Shown: positions 31,480 through 44,354 of the stretch, one piece after another
Layout of the letters: each line of letters begins with the position of its first letter
How positions within the stretch are numbered: position 1 is the stretch's first letter
Assembly (NCBI GenBank): GCA_943704525.1
Contig: CALSCQ010002598.1
Location: 1-45,671, forward strand
Direction: 5' to 3'
Length of the DNA: 45,671 bases
Source of the DNA: Pigoraptor vietnamica
Taxonomy: Eukaryota; Opisthokonta; Filasterea
The notes under the pieces: generated by a model
What the model saw: the letters and a program-made list of their open reading frames with translations, nothing else
Told to the model about the DNA's origin: nothing
The model's database searches: none
Position numbers and translations under genes: made by a program

Positions 31480-33237
31480 ATGAGCTACCAACTGGACGAT
31501 GTGGACCCCCTGGACATGGTGCACGGGGGCAGCGACGAGGAGGTTCGAACACTGTTTGTGAGCGGATTGCCGCTTGACGTGAAGCAGAGGGAGCTCTACC
31601 TCCTCTTTCGCGGGTTCGCCGGATACGAGGGCTCCTTGCTGAGAATGACGGGCAAGCAGGTGGGTCCGAATTGGTGGCGTGGGATTGCGTGGCGCTGGTG
31701 AACACGCACGCGTAACGGGAGTGGGATGAGGGATGACGTAGTCTACGTCCAGTGTTCTCTCGAGTGTATCAGTTTCGAACGTCATCGGATCTGTGTGTGG
31801 GTTTCGTACTCTGTGAGGGCTACAATGGTTTTTTTTTGTGCGCGCCGAGTGCTGTTGAAGTGTCTTGCGGATTTTTGCTTACTCACGATTCGTTTGTCAG
31901 CCCGTTGCATTTGCGACGTTCATTGACCGCAACTCTGCCGAAGTGGCGAAGGCTGCCCTTCAGGTGGGTCCATAATTGCCCGCAACTTGCTATTCGAGAA
32001 GCGGACCACTGGATGCGACTTGTCCTTTTTTACCAGAAAGGCTTGTGCTGAATCGCTTGCTGATTATTCGTGGCGCAGGGAATCCGCTTTGATCCTGACC
32101 TCCCTCAATCTCTGAGGCTTGAGTTTGCCAAGTCCAACACGAAGACACGTCGACATGGCTACCGCGACGCGCCTCCATACGGAGGCGCTCCTAGAGGATG
32201 TGAGTGCTCTCTTGTGTTTTGTGCATGCATGAAGTGCGTTCACGTCAGGGACCTGATCTTCGTGCTGTGCACCATCACGCGCGCACACCAACATTCACGC
32301 ACGCGACTCTCAACTCATCATGTCCTTTTGGCCCCGTTTCAGTCGACAACCAGTATTATCCCGAGCACACGGCGGTGCACTGGCAAGATCAGCCGCCGCA
32401 GCACGCGCCGAACATGCACGCACCGCCGAACTCTGGGTGAGTGCGCTGCGCATGCTTCAGTCACTTTTTGTTCCAAGTGCTTTCCATTTCTCCTTGCCCT
32501 TCCCCGCCGCGATTGCGCTGATCCATTCGCTTCCTCACCGTTTGTCTTCTACAACTTTTGCAGTTTTGGCGGATACGACTCGTACCACCAACAGCAGCCC
32601 TTCGGCTATGGACAGCCTCCGCAGCACATGGCTCCCCCGTTGCACGGCAACCCCCCGCCGGCAGCGCCCGGCGGCAATCCCCCGTGCTCGACGCTCTTCG
32701 TGGCAAACATCCCGCCGCAAGTTGCTGAGCAAGAGCTCCGCGATCTCTTCGTCGGGTATGTACAGTGGGGGGACACATCGCGCACATAGCGGCTTCGTGA
32801 GAGTTTGCGCTCATCCCGTTAACCCGCTCTGTCTGCAGCTTTGGCGGCTTCCGACGCCTGCGCCTCAACTCGAAGGGCGCGACACCCGTGTGCTTCGTCG
32901 AGTTTCAGGTGTGTGCAACCTCCGTGCGGCGCACGACGTGCCCGTTGTATTACTTTGAGGCTGACGTGTTTTGCGTATGCACTCTTCCAACCTTTCCATC
33001 CCATCACTGACACCCCCCTGTCGTGTGCGTTACACTCTTCCGACCTTTCCATCCCATCACTGACACCCCCTGTCGTGTGCGTGACCGCAGGAGATTCACC
33101 AGGCGGTTCAGGCGATGGGCGCGCTTCAGGGGTTCCAGTTTTCCCCCAACGACCGCGGCGGCCTGCGCATCGAATACGCCCGCAGCAAGATGAGCGACCA
33201 CGTGCTCCCCGGCGCCGGACACCACACGGGTTACTAG
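31480..33237 (+). CDS. Two-RRM RNA-binding protein, RBPMS/couch-potato-like
   Basis: Seven exons: 31480-31659, 31901-31963, 32079-32199, 32343-32436, 32564-32755, 32839-32908 and 33091-33237, giving 288 residues. RRM1, about 20-105, is very close to animal [66 protein letters not shown] Pro/His/Gln/Tyr-rich linker follows. RRM2, about 195-280, has [40 protein letters not shown] and [12 protein letters not shown], which resembles the second RRM of Whi3/Mei2-like fungal and plant proteins. RBPMS binds paired CAC motifs in mRNA and acts in splicing, stability and granules. The RRM1 similarity supports the RNA-binding role; the targets here are unknown. Intron 6 holds a 52-bp tandem duplication. 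Confidence 0.93.
32980..33083 (+). repeat. 52-bp tandem duplication in intron 6 of the RBPMS-like gene
   Basis: Two adjacent copies, 32980-33031 and 33033-33083, start CACTCTTCC and run to TGTCGTGTGCGT with about two mismatches and one indel. They end 7 nt before the acceptor AG of exon 7, so the sequence leading into the 3' splice site is duplicated. Confidence 0.9.
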
Positions 33238-34514
33238 CCCGCGGACGGTCTCGGTGCGGTGCGGAACTGTCATCGCTCCAATCGCACCTATGGACAGCCC
33301 GGCGGCCTCTCGAGACTCCCTCCCTCTTGCCTCTTTTTGGACGACCGCATCCCCTTCGTTGCGTATCCCATGACTCCTTTTCCTCCTTCCCCTTTACCTT
33401 TGTTTCCGCTGCTGAATCGGCCGTCAATCGATGGCTGCAAACGGCATCTTTAACGCGGGTCGCTGCTATAGCGTGCCTGCCTTTCTGCCTCCTGCGATCC
33501 GCCTCCTGGCATGCGTTTCGCGCGTATTCTTTTTTTGGCCGCGTTTTCGCCTTCCTTTGTCCATTCCCGCGACCCTCCGCGCTCTCCCAAACATCGGTTT
33601 GCGTCGCTGCGCTTCTTGCGTGTTTGCGTGTTTCCTCTTTCTTTCCCCGTGTCGCGTGATCTATGATGATGCCCTACCTTCGTTGGGCGGCGCGCAAATT
33701 TCTTCGCGCATGGCTTCGAATGCGTATGCTGTATGTGTTTCACTCTGTACTTGTTTGCTCTCGGATATCATATCTGCGGACAGCCCGTTAGGGCGCATGA
33801 TGTGCGCATTATTGTTTGCGTTGCGCTGCAACACTGTGGCCGTTCTCAGCCCACGTGGGCTCTATGAAGGCTGCTTTGGAGTGAATTGTGATTTTGGCGC
33901 TTACTACGAGGTGTAATGTGAGCTCAATGCGTTCGAGGAAAAAACAGAGTTTTCGGCTCGTGCGTGCACGACGACGAAATTCTGAGTCACTTTAAAAAAA
34001 AGTTGGCTTCTTGCAAGACACTCGAAGGAGTGCAGGTGTGTTACGCTTCTCCCTCACACACGCACGCTTTCGTGTCCGGCAACCGTTTACGCACAACGCG
34101 ATTGGTTCGGGCGAATAGTCTCCCCCAACGCCCCAGCCGGCACACTATATTGAAAACTGGTCGTATATTTTGAAAAATAGAGGCTATCATCAAGTTAATT
34201 TAGAGTACTGCAAAAGTTATTTGAAATTGGGCACTGAAAAATGAGACAAAATGGGGCATTTTTGAGGTAACACTGCTCGGGTGAAAATGCGTAGTGCGGG
34301 GGAGTGACGTGTTGGCTTTCACAGACACACGCACACGCACGCACACACACGCGCACACAACCCTTTGCGAGGTTCTGTGCGTCACCACGTGCAACCCCGA
34401 ACAGCGTCCACACACGCCGCACGCTTACGCCTTGTGTCAAAAGTCGGGGCAATATTCGCGCATCAATTTTTTAATCTCGAATACGGCCTCGCGAGGTATT
34501 TGTGGTCGAGAAAA
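33238..34514. other. Intergenic region upstream of glutamate dehydrogenase
   Basis: The first half is pyrimidine-rich and probably the 3' flank of the RBPMS-like gene. An AT-rich island lies at about 34140-34280. Downstream is CA-rich simple sequence near 34320-34365 and a GTAAC motif near 34266. The longest open stretch, 33431-33916, has no recognisable protein. The promoter of glutamate dehydrogenase should lie in the right half. Confidence 0.45.
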
Positions 34515-38117
<3,603 letters not shown>

Positions 38118-38420
38118 GAGCGTGGCGCAGTGACCTATTAAACTCCGTGCGCAAGATATTTGCATTTCTCTCAGCAGATGTAACACGTTACGTCACGGTC
38201 CCAGTGCGACTGTTCCACTCCGGTAACAGCGACGACGAATCGGCGTTTGAACATCGTACTCCGTTGACCCCTACGTTTGAGGAAAGCCTTGGTTCGCGCG
38301 CGCCCTACCGCCGCCAGAGATCTCCATCAGCGCCAAATCGTGAATTTTTCGTTGTCTCTCTCTCTCTCTTTTTTCTTCTTCTTTTTTTCCGTCTCAGTCC
38401 CTTGGGCTATTCTAACGAGA
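38118..38420. promoter_or_regulatory. Region between glutamate dehydrogenase and VIT-vWA copy 2
   Basis: This stretch carries the 3' flank of glutamate dehydrogenase and the presumed promoter of copy 2. At 38179-38196 the string TGTAACACGTTACGTCAC combines a GTAAC/GTTAC inverted pair with a CRE-like TTACGTCA. The same motif types occur in the promoter of copy 1. A CT-rich tract lies just before the start codon. Confidence 0.45.
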
Positions 38421-40878
38421 ATGGCCCGTATTAGGAACGTCCGCCCTCACACCGTCGGCCTTCTCTATCTCCACACTTACAAAGCTTTGCAGTGGTACGT
38501 TCCCGTCCCGCTGCGCTCGGTTCGCGTGGAGGGCAAGATTGTCGACATGGCCGCAGAAATCGTTGTTACTCAAGAGTACGAGAACCGCGAGTCGATTCCC
38601 ATCGAGGCCACGTACGTCTTCCCCCTCGACGAGAAGTCGGCCGTGTTTGAGTTTTCGGCGGAGGTGGATGGGCGCGTTGTGAAGGGCGTCGTTCGTCCGA
38701 AAGAAGTGGCGCGCGCAGAGTATCGACAGGCCGTCGCTCGCGGCGAGTCAGCGTATCTCCTCGAGGAGTCGCGCGCGGATGTCTTCCAGGTCTCTGTCGG
38801 CAACCTTCAGCCGGGCAAGACGGCGCGCATTTCGGTGTCGTACGTTACAGAGCTCGCGCTCGAGGGCGACAAGATCAAGTTTGCGCTGCCGACGGTTGTC
38901 GCCCCGCGCTACTCTCCGCCGAACGCCGTCGCGAAAGTCACGTACACGGCGGGCAAGACGCCGTACAAGCTTAAGATCAGCCTCCTGCGATGCCGCTAGG
39001 CATTCTGGGGGTAACGTCGCCGACGCACGCGGTCACGTACAAACGGCAGACGGACCGCATCGGCGAAGTCGGCTTTCTCTTCGAGACGGCGACGATGGAT
39101 CGCGACTTCGTGCTGCTTGTGGCGACGCCGAGCGCCCTGAAGCCTCGTGCTGTGTTCGAGTCTGACGGGACGGACACGGCGGCGATGGTGACGCTCGTCC
39201 CGCGGATTAAGTTGGACGACGTGAAGACCGAGGTGATCTTTGTGATTGACCGGAGTGGCTCGATGGAGGGCTCGCAGATCGCGCAGGCGGCGAGCGCGCT
39301 CCGCATCTTTCTCCGGTCGATCCCCCCCGACTGCTACCTCAACATTGTCGGCTTTGGGAGCTCTTATCAGTTTCTCTTCAAGAACAGCGTCAAGTACGAC
39401 GACAACTCGATGTCGACGGCCACGCGTCATGCGGAGAGCCTCGCTGCGGACCTCGGCGGCACGGAGCTGCTTCAGCCCCTTCGCGACATCCTCAAGCGAT
39501 CGCCGATCAAGGGGTATCCGCGACAGGTCTTTGTGCTCACGGACGGGCAGATCAGCAACACGGACGAGGTGATCAAGCTCGTCGAGTCGCACAAGGACAC
39601 GACGCGCGTCTTTGCGCTCGGCATTGGCGAGAGCGTGAGCCGGCATCTCGTGGAAGGGCTTGCGCGGGCGGGGAACGGGACGGCGCAGTTTGTGGTCGAC
39701 GGGGAGAGCATGGAGGCGAAGGTCATGCGGCAGCTCAAGCACGCGATGCAGCCGGCCATCACGCGTGTGCGCATTGACTGGGGCGAGTCGAGCCCGGCGC
39801 CTGCTGCACGTGCACCACCTGTGGACGCGTCGCCACCGACGCCACCGACGGAGAAGACCCCCCTGCTCGGACATCGCGTCCCAGAGGCGTCGCCGTCGTG
39901 GTCGATGCAGGCGCCATTTGTCGTGCCGCCTCTGTTCGACGGCGAACGTTTCATCTGTTACTGCTTCTTCGGGGCGTTCGGAAGGCGCCGGCGATGGTCA
40001 AGCTGGTCGCCGAGTCGCCCGACGGCCCACTGGAGGCGGAGCTGACGGTGACGGAGGACAACTGCTTTGAGGGGCAGACGGTGCACCGGCTTGCGGCGCG
40101 CGCGCTGATCCGTGATCTCGAAGAGGAACGCAGCTACATGCACAAGGCGGAGGGAGTGGCTGCGCCGACGCCCGCGGCTGTGGACGCGGAGGTGGAGCGG
40201 CTGGCGATCAGGTACTCGCTGGCGTCGCGCCGGACGGCGTTTGTCGCGATCGACCCCGCGCGCCCGGCAGAGACACTCTGGTGCGAGTACGGGCCTGTGG
40301 AGCACTACGAGATACGTGTCTATCTGTTGTGTGGTGCATCGGAGAGTGAGCTGGCCGCTTCGTATGAATTGTCCGCTGTGCGGAATTACGAGGACCGCTG
40401 CTGCGCCCGCTGCCGGTCCCATTGCGATGATTGCGAGTGCTGTTTGGACTGTCCGCCGCCGTATGAGTGGTCGTGCTGGCCGCCGTGTGAGTGGCCGTGC
40501 TGGCCCTGCTTTTGGTGGCCACGCTCCCTGTGCGTGAATGGCGGCGATTCAGAGCGACGGGAACCTGCGACTGCGGACGCATTCGCTGCGATTGTCTCTG
40601 CGCAGAAGTTTGACGGGTCGTTTGGCGCGAGCTTTCTCTCGGCCATTGGCACGTCGACGGCAGCCGTCGATGTCGCGTACGCGGGTTCGGGCGCCACAAC
40701 GCGCGAACAGTGGATCACGGCCGTCGCGATTGCGTTTATGGAGGTTCGCCTTGCATCGCGTCACGACGAGTGGGTGCTCATGTCGAACAAGGCGGCCAAG
40801 TGGCTGCGCACGAAGTCCGGGTGCGCGAATGCGGACGGGGTGCTCGCGGTTGCCCGTGCCTTTGTGTTGAGCATGTGA
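38421..40878 (+). pseudogene. VIT and vWA protein copy 2, frameshifted paralogue
   Basis: This is an inverted paralogue of the gene at 21601-24222. The likely start is at 38421, and nucleotide similarity begins about 38495. The VIT domain, the vWA domain with DRSGSMEGS and LTDGQ, and the WITAVAIAFMEVRL tail are all present. Against copy 1 it has a 4-nt deletion near 38988, where KISLL runs into a stop, and a 1-nt deletion near 39968 after RFICYCFF. Each changes frame, so no single long protein is made as the sequence stands. A sequencing or assembly error is possible because the rest is nearly intact. The linker differs sharply: instead of Gly/Ala/Pro it is Cys/Trp-rich, with CCARCRSHCDDCECC and WPPCEWPCWPCFWWP at about 40390-40530. 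It could also be two or three expressed fragments. AATAAA lies about 220 nt after the stop. Confidence 0.65.
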
Positions 40879-41176
40879 GGGAGCAATTGTAGTGTGCATA
40901 TTGTGCACAATGTTATTTCATGTGTATGTGTGTTTGTGCGTGTGCGTGTATGTGCGTGTGCGTGTGCCGGCGTGTCTTCCGGTGCATTTCAATGTCATCG
41001 GGCAGCTGGCCGTTTGCGACAGTCGTTGGAGGTGCGCGAGTAGCTCATTGCCACTGTTGGGCCAAGCATGCAAGTCGCAGAGCAGTGTGCCCTTCTTCAA
41101 TAAATTTATATCAAAGACAATTCGTCAATCCCGGGAGGGGCCTCAGCCTGTAATCAGCTCAGCCTTCTGTTATCCC
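40879..41176. other. Convergent 3' region between VIT-vWA copy 2 and MOCS1
   Basis: A 298-nt stretch with GT-rich sequence on the left. AATAAA lies at 41099-41104 on the plus strand, a plausible polyadenylation signal for copy 2. No gene is seen. Confidence 0.5.
41099..41104 (+). promoter_or_regulatory. Possible polyadenylation signal AATAAA
   Basis: Canonical hexamer about 220 nt downstream of the stop codon of VIT-vWA copy 2. The call rests on the motif alone. Few other genes in the window show a clear AATAAA. Confidence 0.4.
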
Positions 41177-41838
41177 TCACGAGCCTCCTTCCTTCCTCTG
41201 CGCGTCGTAGTCGCCGCTCTTCCCGCCCGTCTTGCGGACGAGCCGGATGCCCTCAATCGAGATGTCCTTGGTCACGGCCTTGCACATGTCGTAGATGGTC
41301 AGCGCGGCGACAGAGACGGCCGTCAGCGCCTCCATCTCGACCCCCGTGCTCCCCCGCGTCCGAACGAAAGCCTCAATGTCGACGGCGGCCGCGTGCGCAT
41401 CGAGCGTCGCGCGCACGTCCACCTTGCTCAAGTGCAGCGAGTGGCACAAGGGGATGAGTTCCGGCGTGCGCTTGGCCGCCATGATGCCCGCGATTTGAGC
41501 CACCGACAACGCATCGCCCTTCTTGAGGGCATTCTCCGCCAACAGGCGCGCCACGGCGGGACCCACGATGACGCGGCCAACCGCCACCGCCGTGCGATCC
41601 GTCTCGGCCTTGTCGCCAACGTCCACCATGCGTGCGGCGCCGGCCCCGTCCACATGCGTTAGGCGCTGTGATGCAGTACCCGAAGGGTCATCGCGATTAC
41701 CCGCCGCCGTGCTGTAATACGCGGCCGCGGTGACTGCCCGCGCGGACGACTCGACACGCCGGGCAATCGGCCAAATGTTGCGCGATTGCGATGGCAACAC
41801 ACGTGGCGCGCCGCGTCTCCTCAGCGAGGAAGAATGTC
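41177..41838 (-). CDS. MOCS1: MOCS1B part: MoaC-like cyclic pyranopterin monophosphate synthase
   Basis: The MoaC domain covers about the last 165 residues, from [20 protein letters not shown] to [20 protein letters not shown]. Diagnostic segments are [47 protein letters not shown] and [11 protein letters not shown], with the expected catalytic lysines and histidine. It turns the 3',8-cyclo-GTP made by MOCS1A into cyclic pyranopterin monophosphate, the first stable molybdenum-cofactor precursor, in mitochondria. I take the exon to start at 41838, after a strong acceptor (TCTTCCTCGACAG). It then joins in frame to either of two donors in the last MOCS1A exon. The frame is also open upstream to 42052 but has no ATG before the MoaC domain, so translation as a separate protein would need an unusual start. 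Stop at 41177. Confidence 0.88.
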
Positions 41839-42048
41839 CTGTCGAGGAAGATACGAACGCGCAAGTCAAAAACCGCACGTGCGTTGAGTAAACGAAGCGC
41901 GAAGACGGTACACACACAGGGCGCACACTCACCCCCCACACGCGCCCACGGCGCAGCACGCAACGCCGCGCTCGTCGTCGGCACAGGGTGCGCGCACGCC
42001 GATTTTCCCGTTCCCTCCCCAACAATTTGCCCCGCAGTCCCTTCGCGC

Positions 42049-44354
42049 TCAACCCCCAATAAGAATCATGGGACGGTTCTTCATCGCGGCCAGGCTGAAC
42101 ATACCCGCGTGCTGCGCCTTCTTCCTGCCCACGGCCGCGCCGATCAGCGCGAGGAGTTCGCTCTCGGGCACGCCCGAGCGCAGGGCGTCGCGGAGGCTAA
42201 CCTCCGCATTACCAAAGAGGCACACCTGAACAAGGGAAAGTATAATCGTCAGCGCACCAGGGGGGAATGAGCACGTCAACGCGAGAAAAGTTTACGCGAG
42301 GAAAGGGCTCGTACACGCGCGCACGATCGACCTCTGGGGCATCCGGAGCATGGAGCCGCGCACCACGCACAGTCCCCGCGCACACACCTTCAAATTGCCG
42401 TCGGCTGTGATCCGCAATCGGTTGCACGAGCCGCAAAAGTGTTCGCTCATCGACGTTATGAAGCCAATTTGGCCCTTTGCGCCGGGCACTCGGTAGGCCT
42501 GCGCGCAGGACGACGTCAGCACTTGTGTCCCTAGAGGCACGCCCACACTCCAACTAACTATTACACTCTCACCGGAGACCACACGCATGTGTGCGTGTAT
42601 GTGTGCATGTGTCGTGGTGTGGCGCGTCGCTTTTAAGGAGGGGTAGGAGCAGCACCGAACCACCGAACGCCTATTTGCATGCACGCGCATTCCTTCGCGT
42701 GGAATCACACACACCTTGGACGTGTCGTTGGGCTTGTCCTGAATGCGCTCGAGCGCATACCTGCCCCGGATGCGATCCACCATTTCGGCGTACGGGAGCA
42801 TCTTGCCGTGGTTCCACTTGTTGCCTGCAACACAACAGCGCCGAGAGTTACCATCAACGGCGCACATCCACACGCGCTGTGCGTGCACGCACACAGTACA
42901 GGACAAACACTGTTCCACACGACAACATACAGCGCAAACTTCCGCCCTCTCCCACGCCCCCGGTGCAGGGTGTCACGCACCGTCAAACGGCATGTATTCG
43001 ATGAAGCGCATATCGATCGGTCGGTCGATTGTGAGCGCGGCGAAATTTGCGAGCTCGTCGTCGTTAAAGCCGCGCATCACAACGCAGTTGACCTTGACGG
43101 GGTCAAAGCCGCAGTCGATCGCCGCCTGGACGCTCTCCATCACTCGCTCCCACCCTGCAGTGCAGCAACACAGTTAGGCAGAGAATGACGACAGGGATGC
43201 CTCCGAATACTATTGTCGGGTAAGTTTAGGAACATCCCACGCAGGCGCGCACGCGGATTTTGCGCACGCACGCGCACACACGGATATTGCGCACGCGACG
43301 CGCGCACTGGACAGAGACCAGACAAGTGGAAGCGCACCTTTTCTCCGGGTGATAAATTCAAACTTCGCGGGCACGAGCGTGTCGAGGCTGATGTTGAGCG
43401 AATTGAGGCCGCGCGCGCGCAGCTCTGGCAGCTTGCGCGTGAGTGCAATGCCGTTCGTCGTCATGCCAATTGTCTTGAGTCCGGGTATTTTCCCCAATTC
43501 GCCTGAGTGGACCACACACAGGGGACGCTCAACAATCGGCAGAGATTGCTCTCATGCAACACACAACTTCCGCAACTTGCATGCACACACGGACAACATT
43601 GCAGTACAAACGAGTGATAAAGTTCTGGCCCGCACTCCGGCGACAAAGGGGCGAAAACAGAAAACAGGGAAAATGCACGAATGAATGAAGTGCCGTTACG
43701 CACCAACAAGCTCGATGAGGTCCTTTCGCACAGTGGGCTCTCCGCCCGTCAGTCGGATCTTGTCGACACCTTGCGCCACAAACAGACGCGCGAGGCGTAC
43801 AATTTCGTCCGTCGTGAGCAGCTTGCCGTCTGGCGACAGCTGGACGCCTTCCTCCGGCATGCAATATTGGCCTGTGTATGAACAGGGAAGCGTGAGGACG
43901 CGATCACGACACGCGTGCAGACTAACACACACGCACATACGGACACGCACACGTACGCACACACATACACACGCACATTCAAATACACACGCACACGCAG
44001 ATGCACACACGATGCACGTACACCGCGCACGACCCGCGAAACAAACGGCGCAAACCCACAGCGAAGATTACATCGTTCCGCGATCGAAATTCGCAAGTAC
44101 GTGTGTTGGCGTCCAAACCCGTCCGTCAAAAACTCGGAGAACGGCCGCACATCGCCCTCGGCAAAATAGCGGGCCTAACCATGCGACCAAGGGGGAATTT
44201 GAGGTTCGCACACGCACGCAGTGACATGGATCTCGATGCCCCACACTCAATCACACGCGACACTCACTTTTCTTTCGGCTGCGGGCACCGCGACAGGCTG
44301 TGCGGCCGTTGACAGTGCGCGCACCGCGAAGGTGCGCATGCCCACACGCAACAT
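42049..44354 (-). CDS. MOCS1: MOCS1A part: MoaA-like radical SAM GTP 3',8-cyclase
   Basis: Eight exons: 44354-44268, 44174-44060, 43871-43704, 43502-43338, 43154-42981, 42824-42715, 42498-42388 and 42225-42049, giving 368 residues. The first exon encodes a mitochondrial presequence, [19 protein letters not shown]. The N-terminal iron-sulfur cluster motif is CNLRCQYC (C-x3-C-x2-C), interrupted by an intron after the second Cys. [11 protein letters not shown] and MTTNGIALT follow. The C-terminal cluster is CGSCNRLR...KVC, spaced C-x2-C-x13-C. The protein ends NRPMILIGG and then a stop; the terminal Gly-Gly is needed for activity in known MOCS1A/MoaA. It acts with S-adenosylmethionine on GTP in the first step of molybdenum-cofactor synthesis. 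The exon 1 start is well supported by presequence and donor. MOCS1B follows in the same direction. Confidence 0.95.

Noticed and set aside
33431-33916. 161-codon open frame downstream of the RBPMS-like gene
   Set aside because: Its composition (Cys, Phe, Arg, Leu from pyrimidine-rich DNA) is unlike the neighbouring genes and no domain is recognisable; it is more likely 3' flank.
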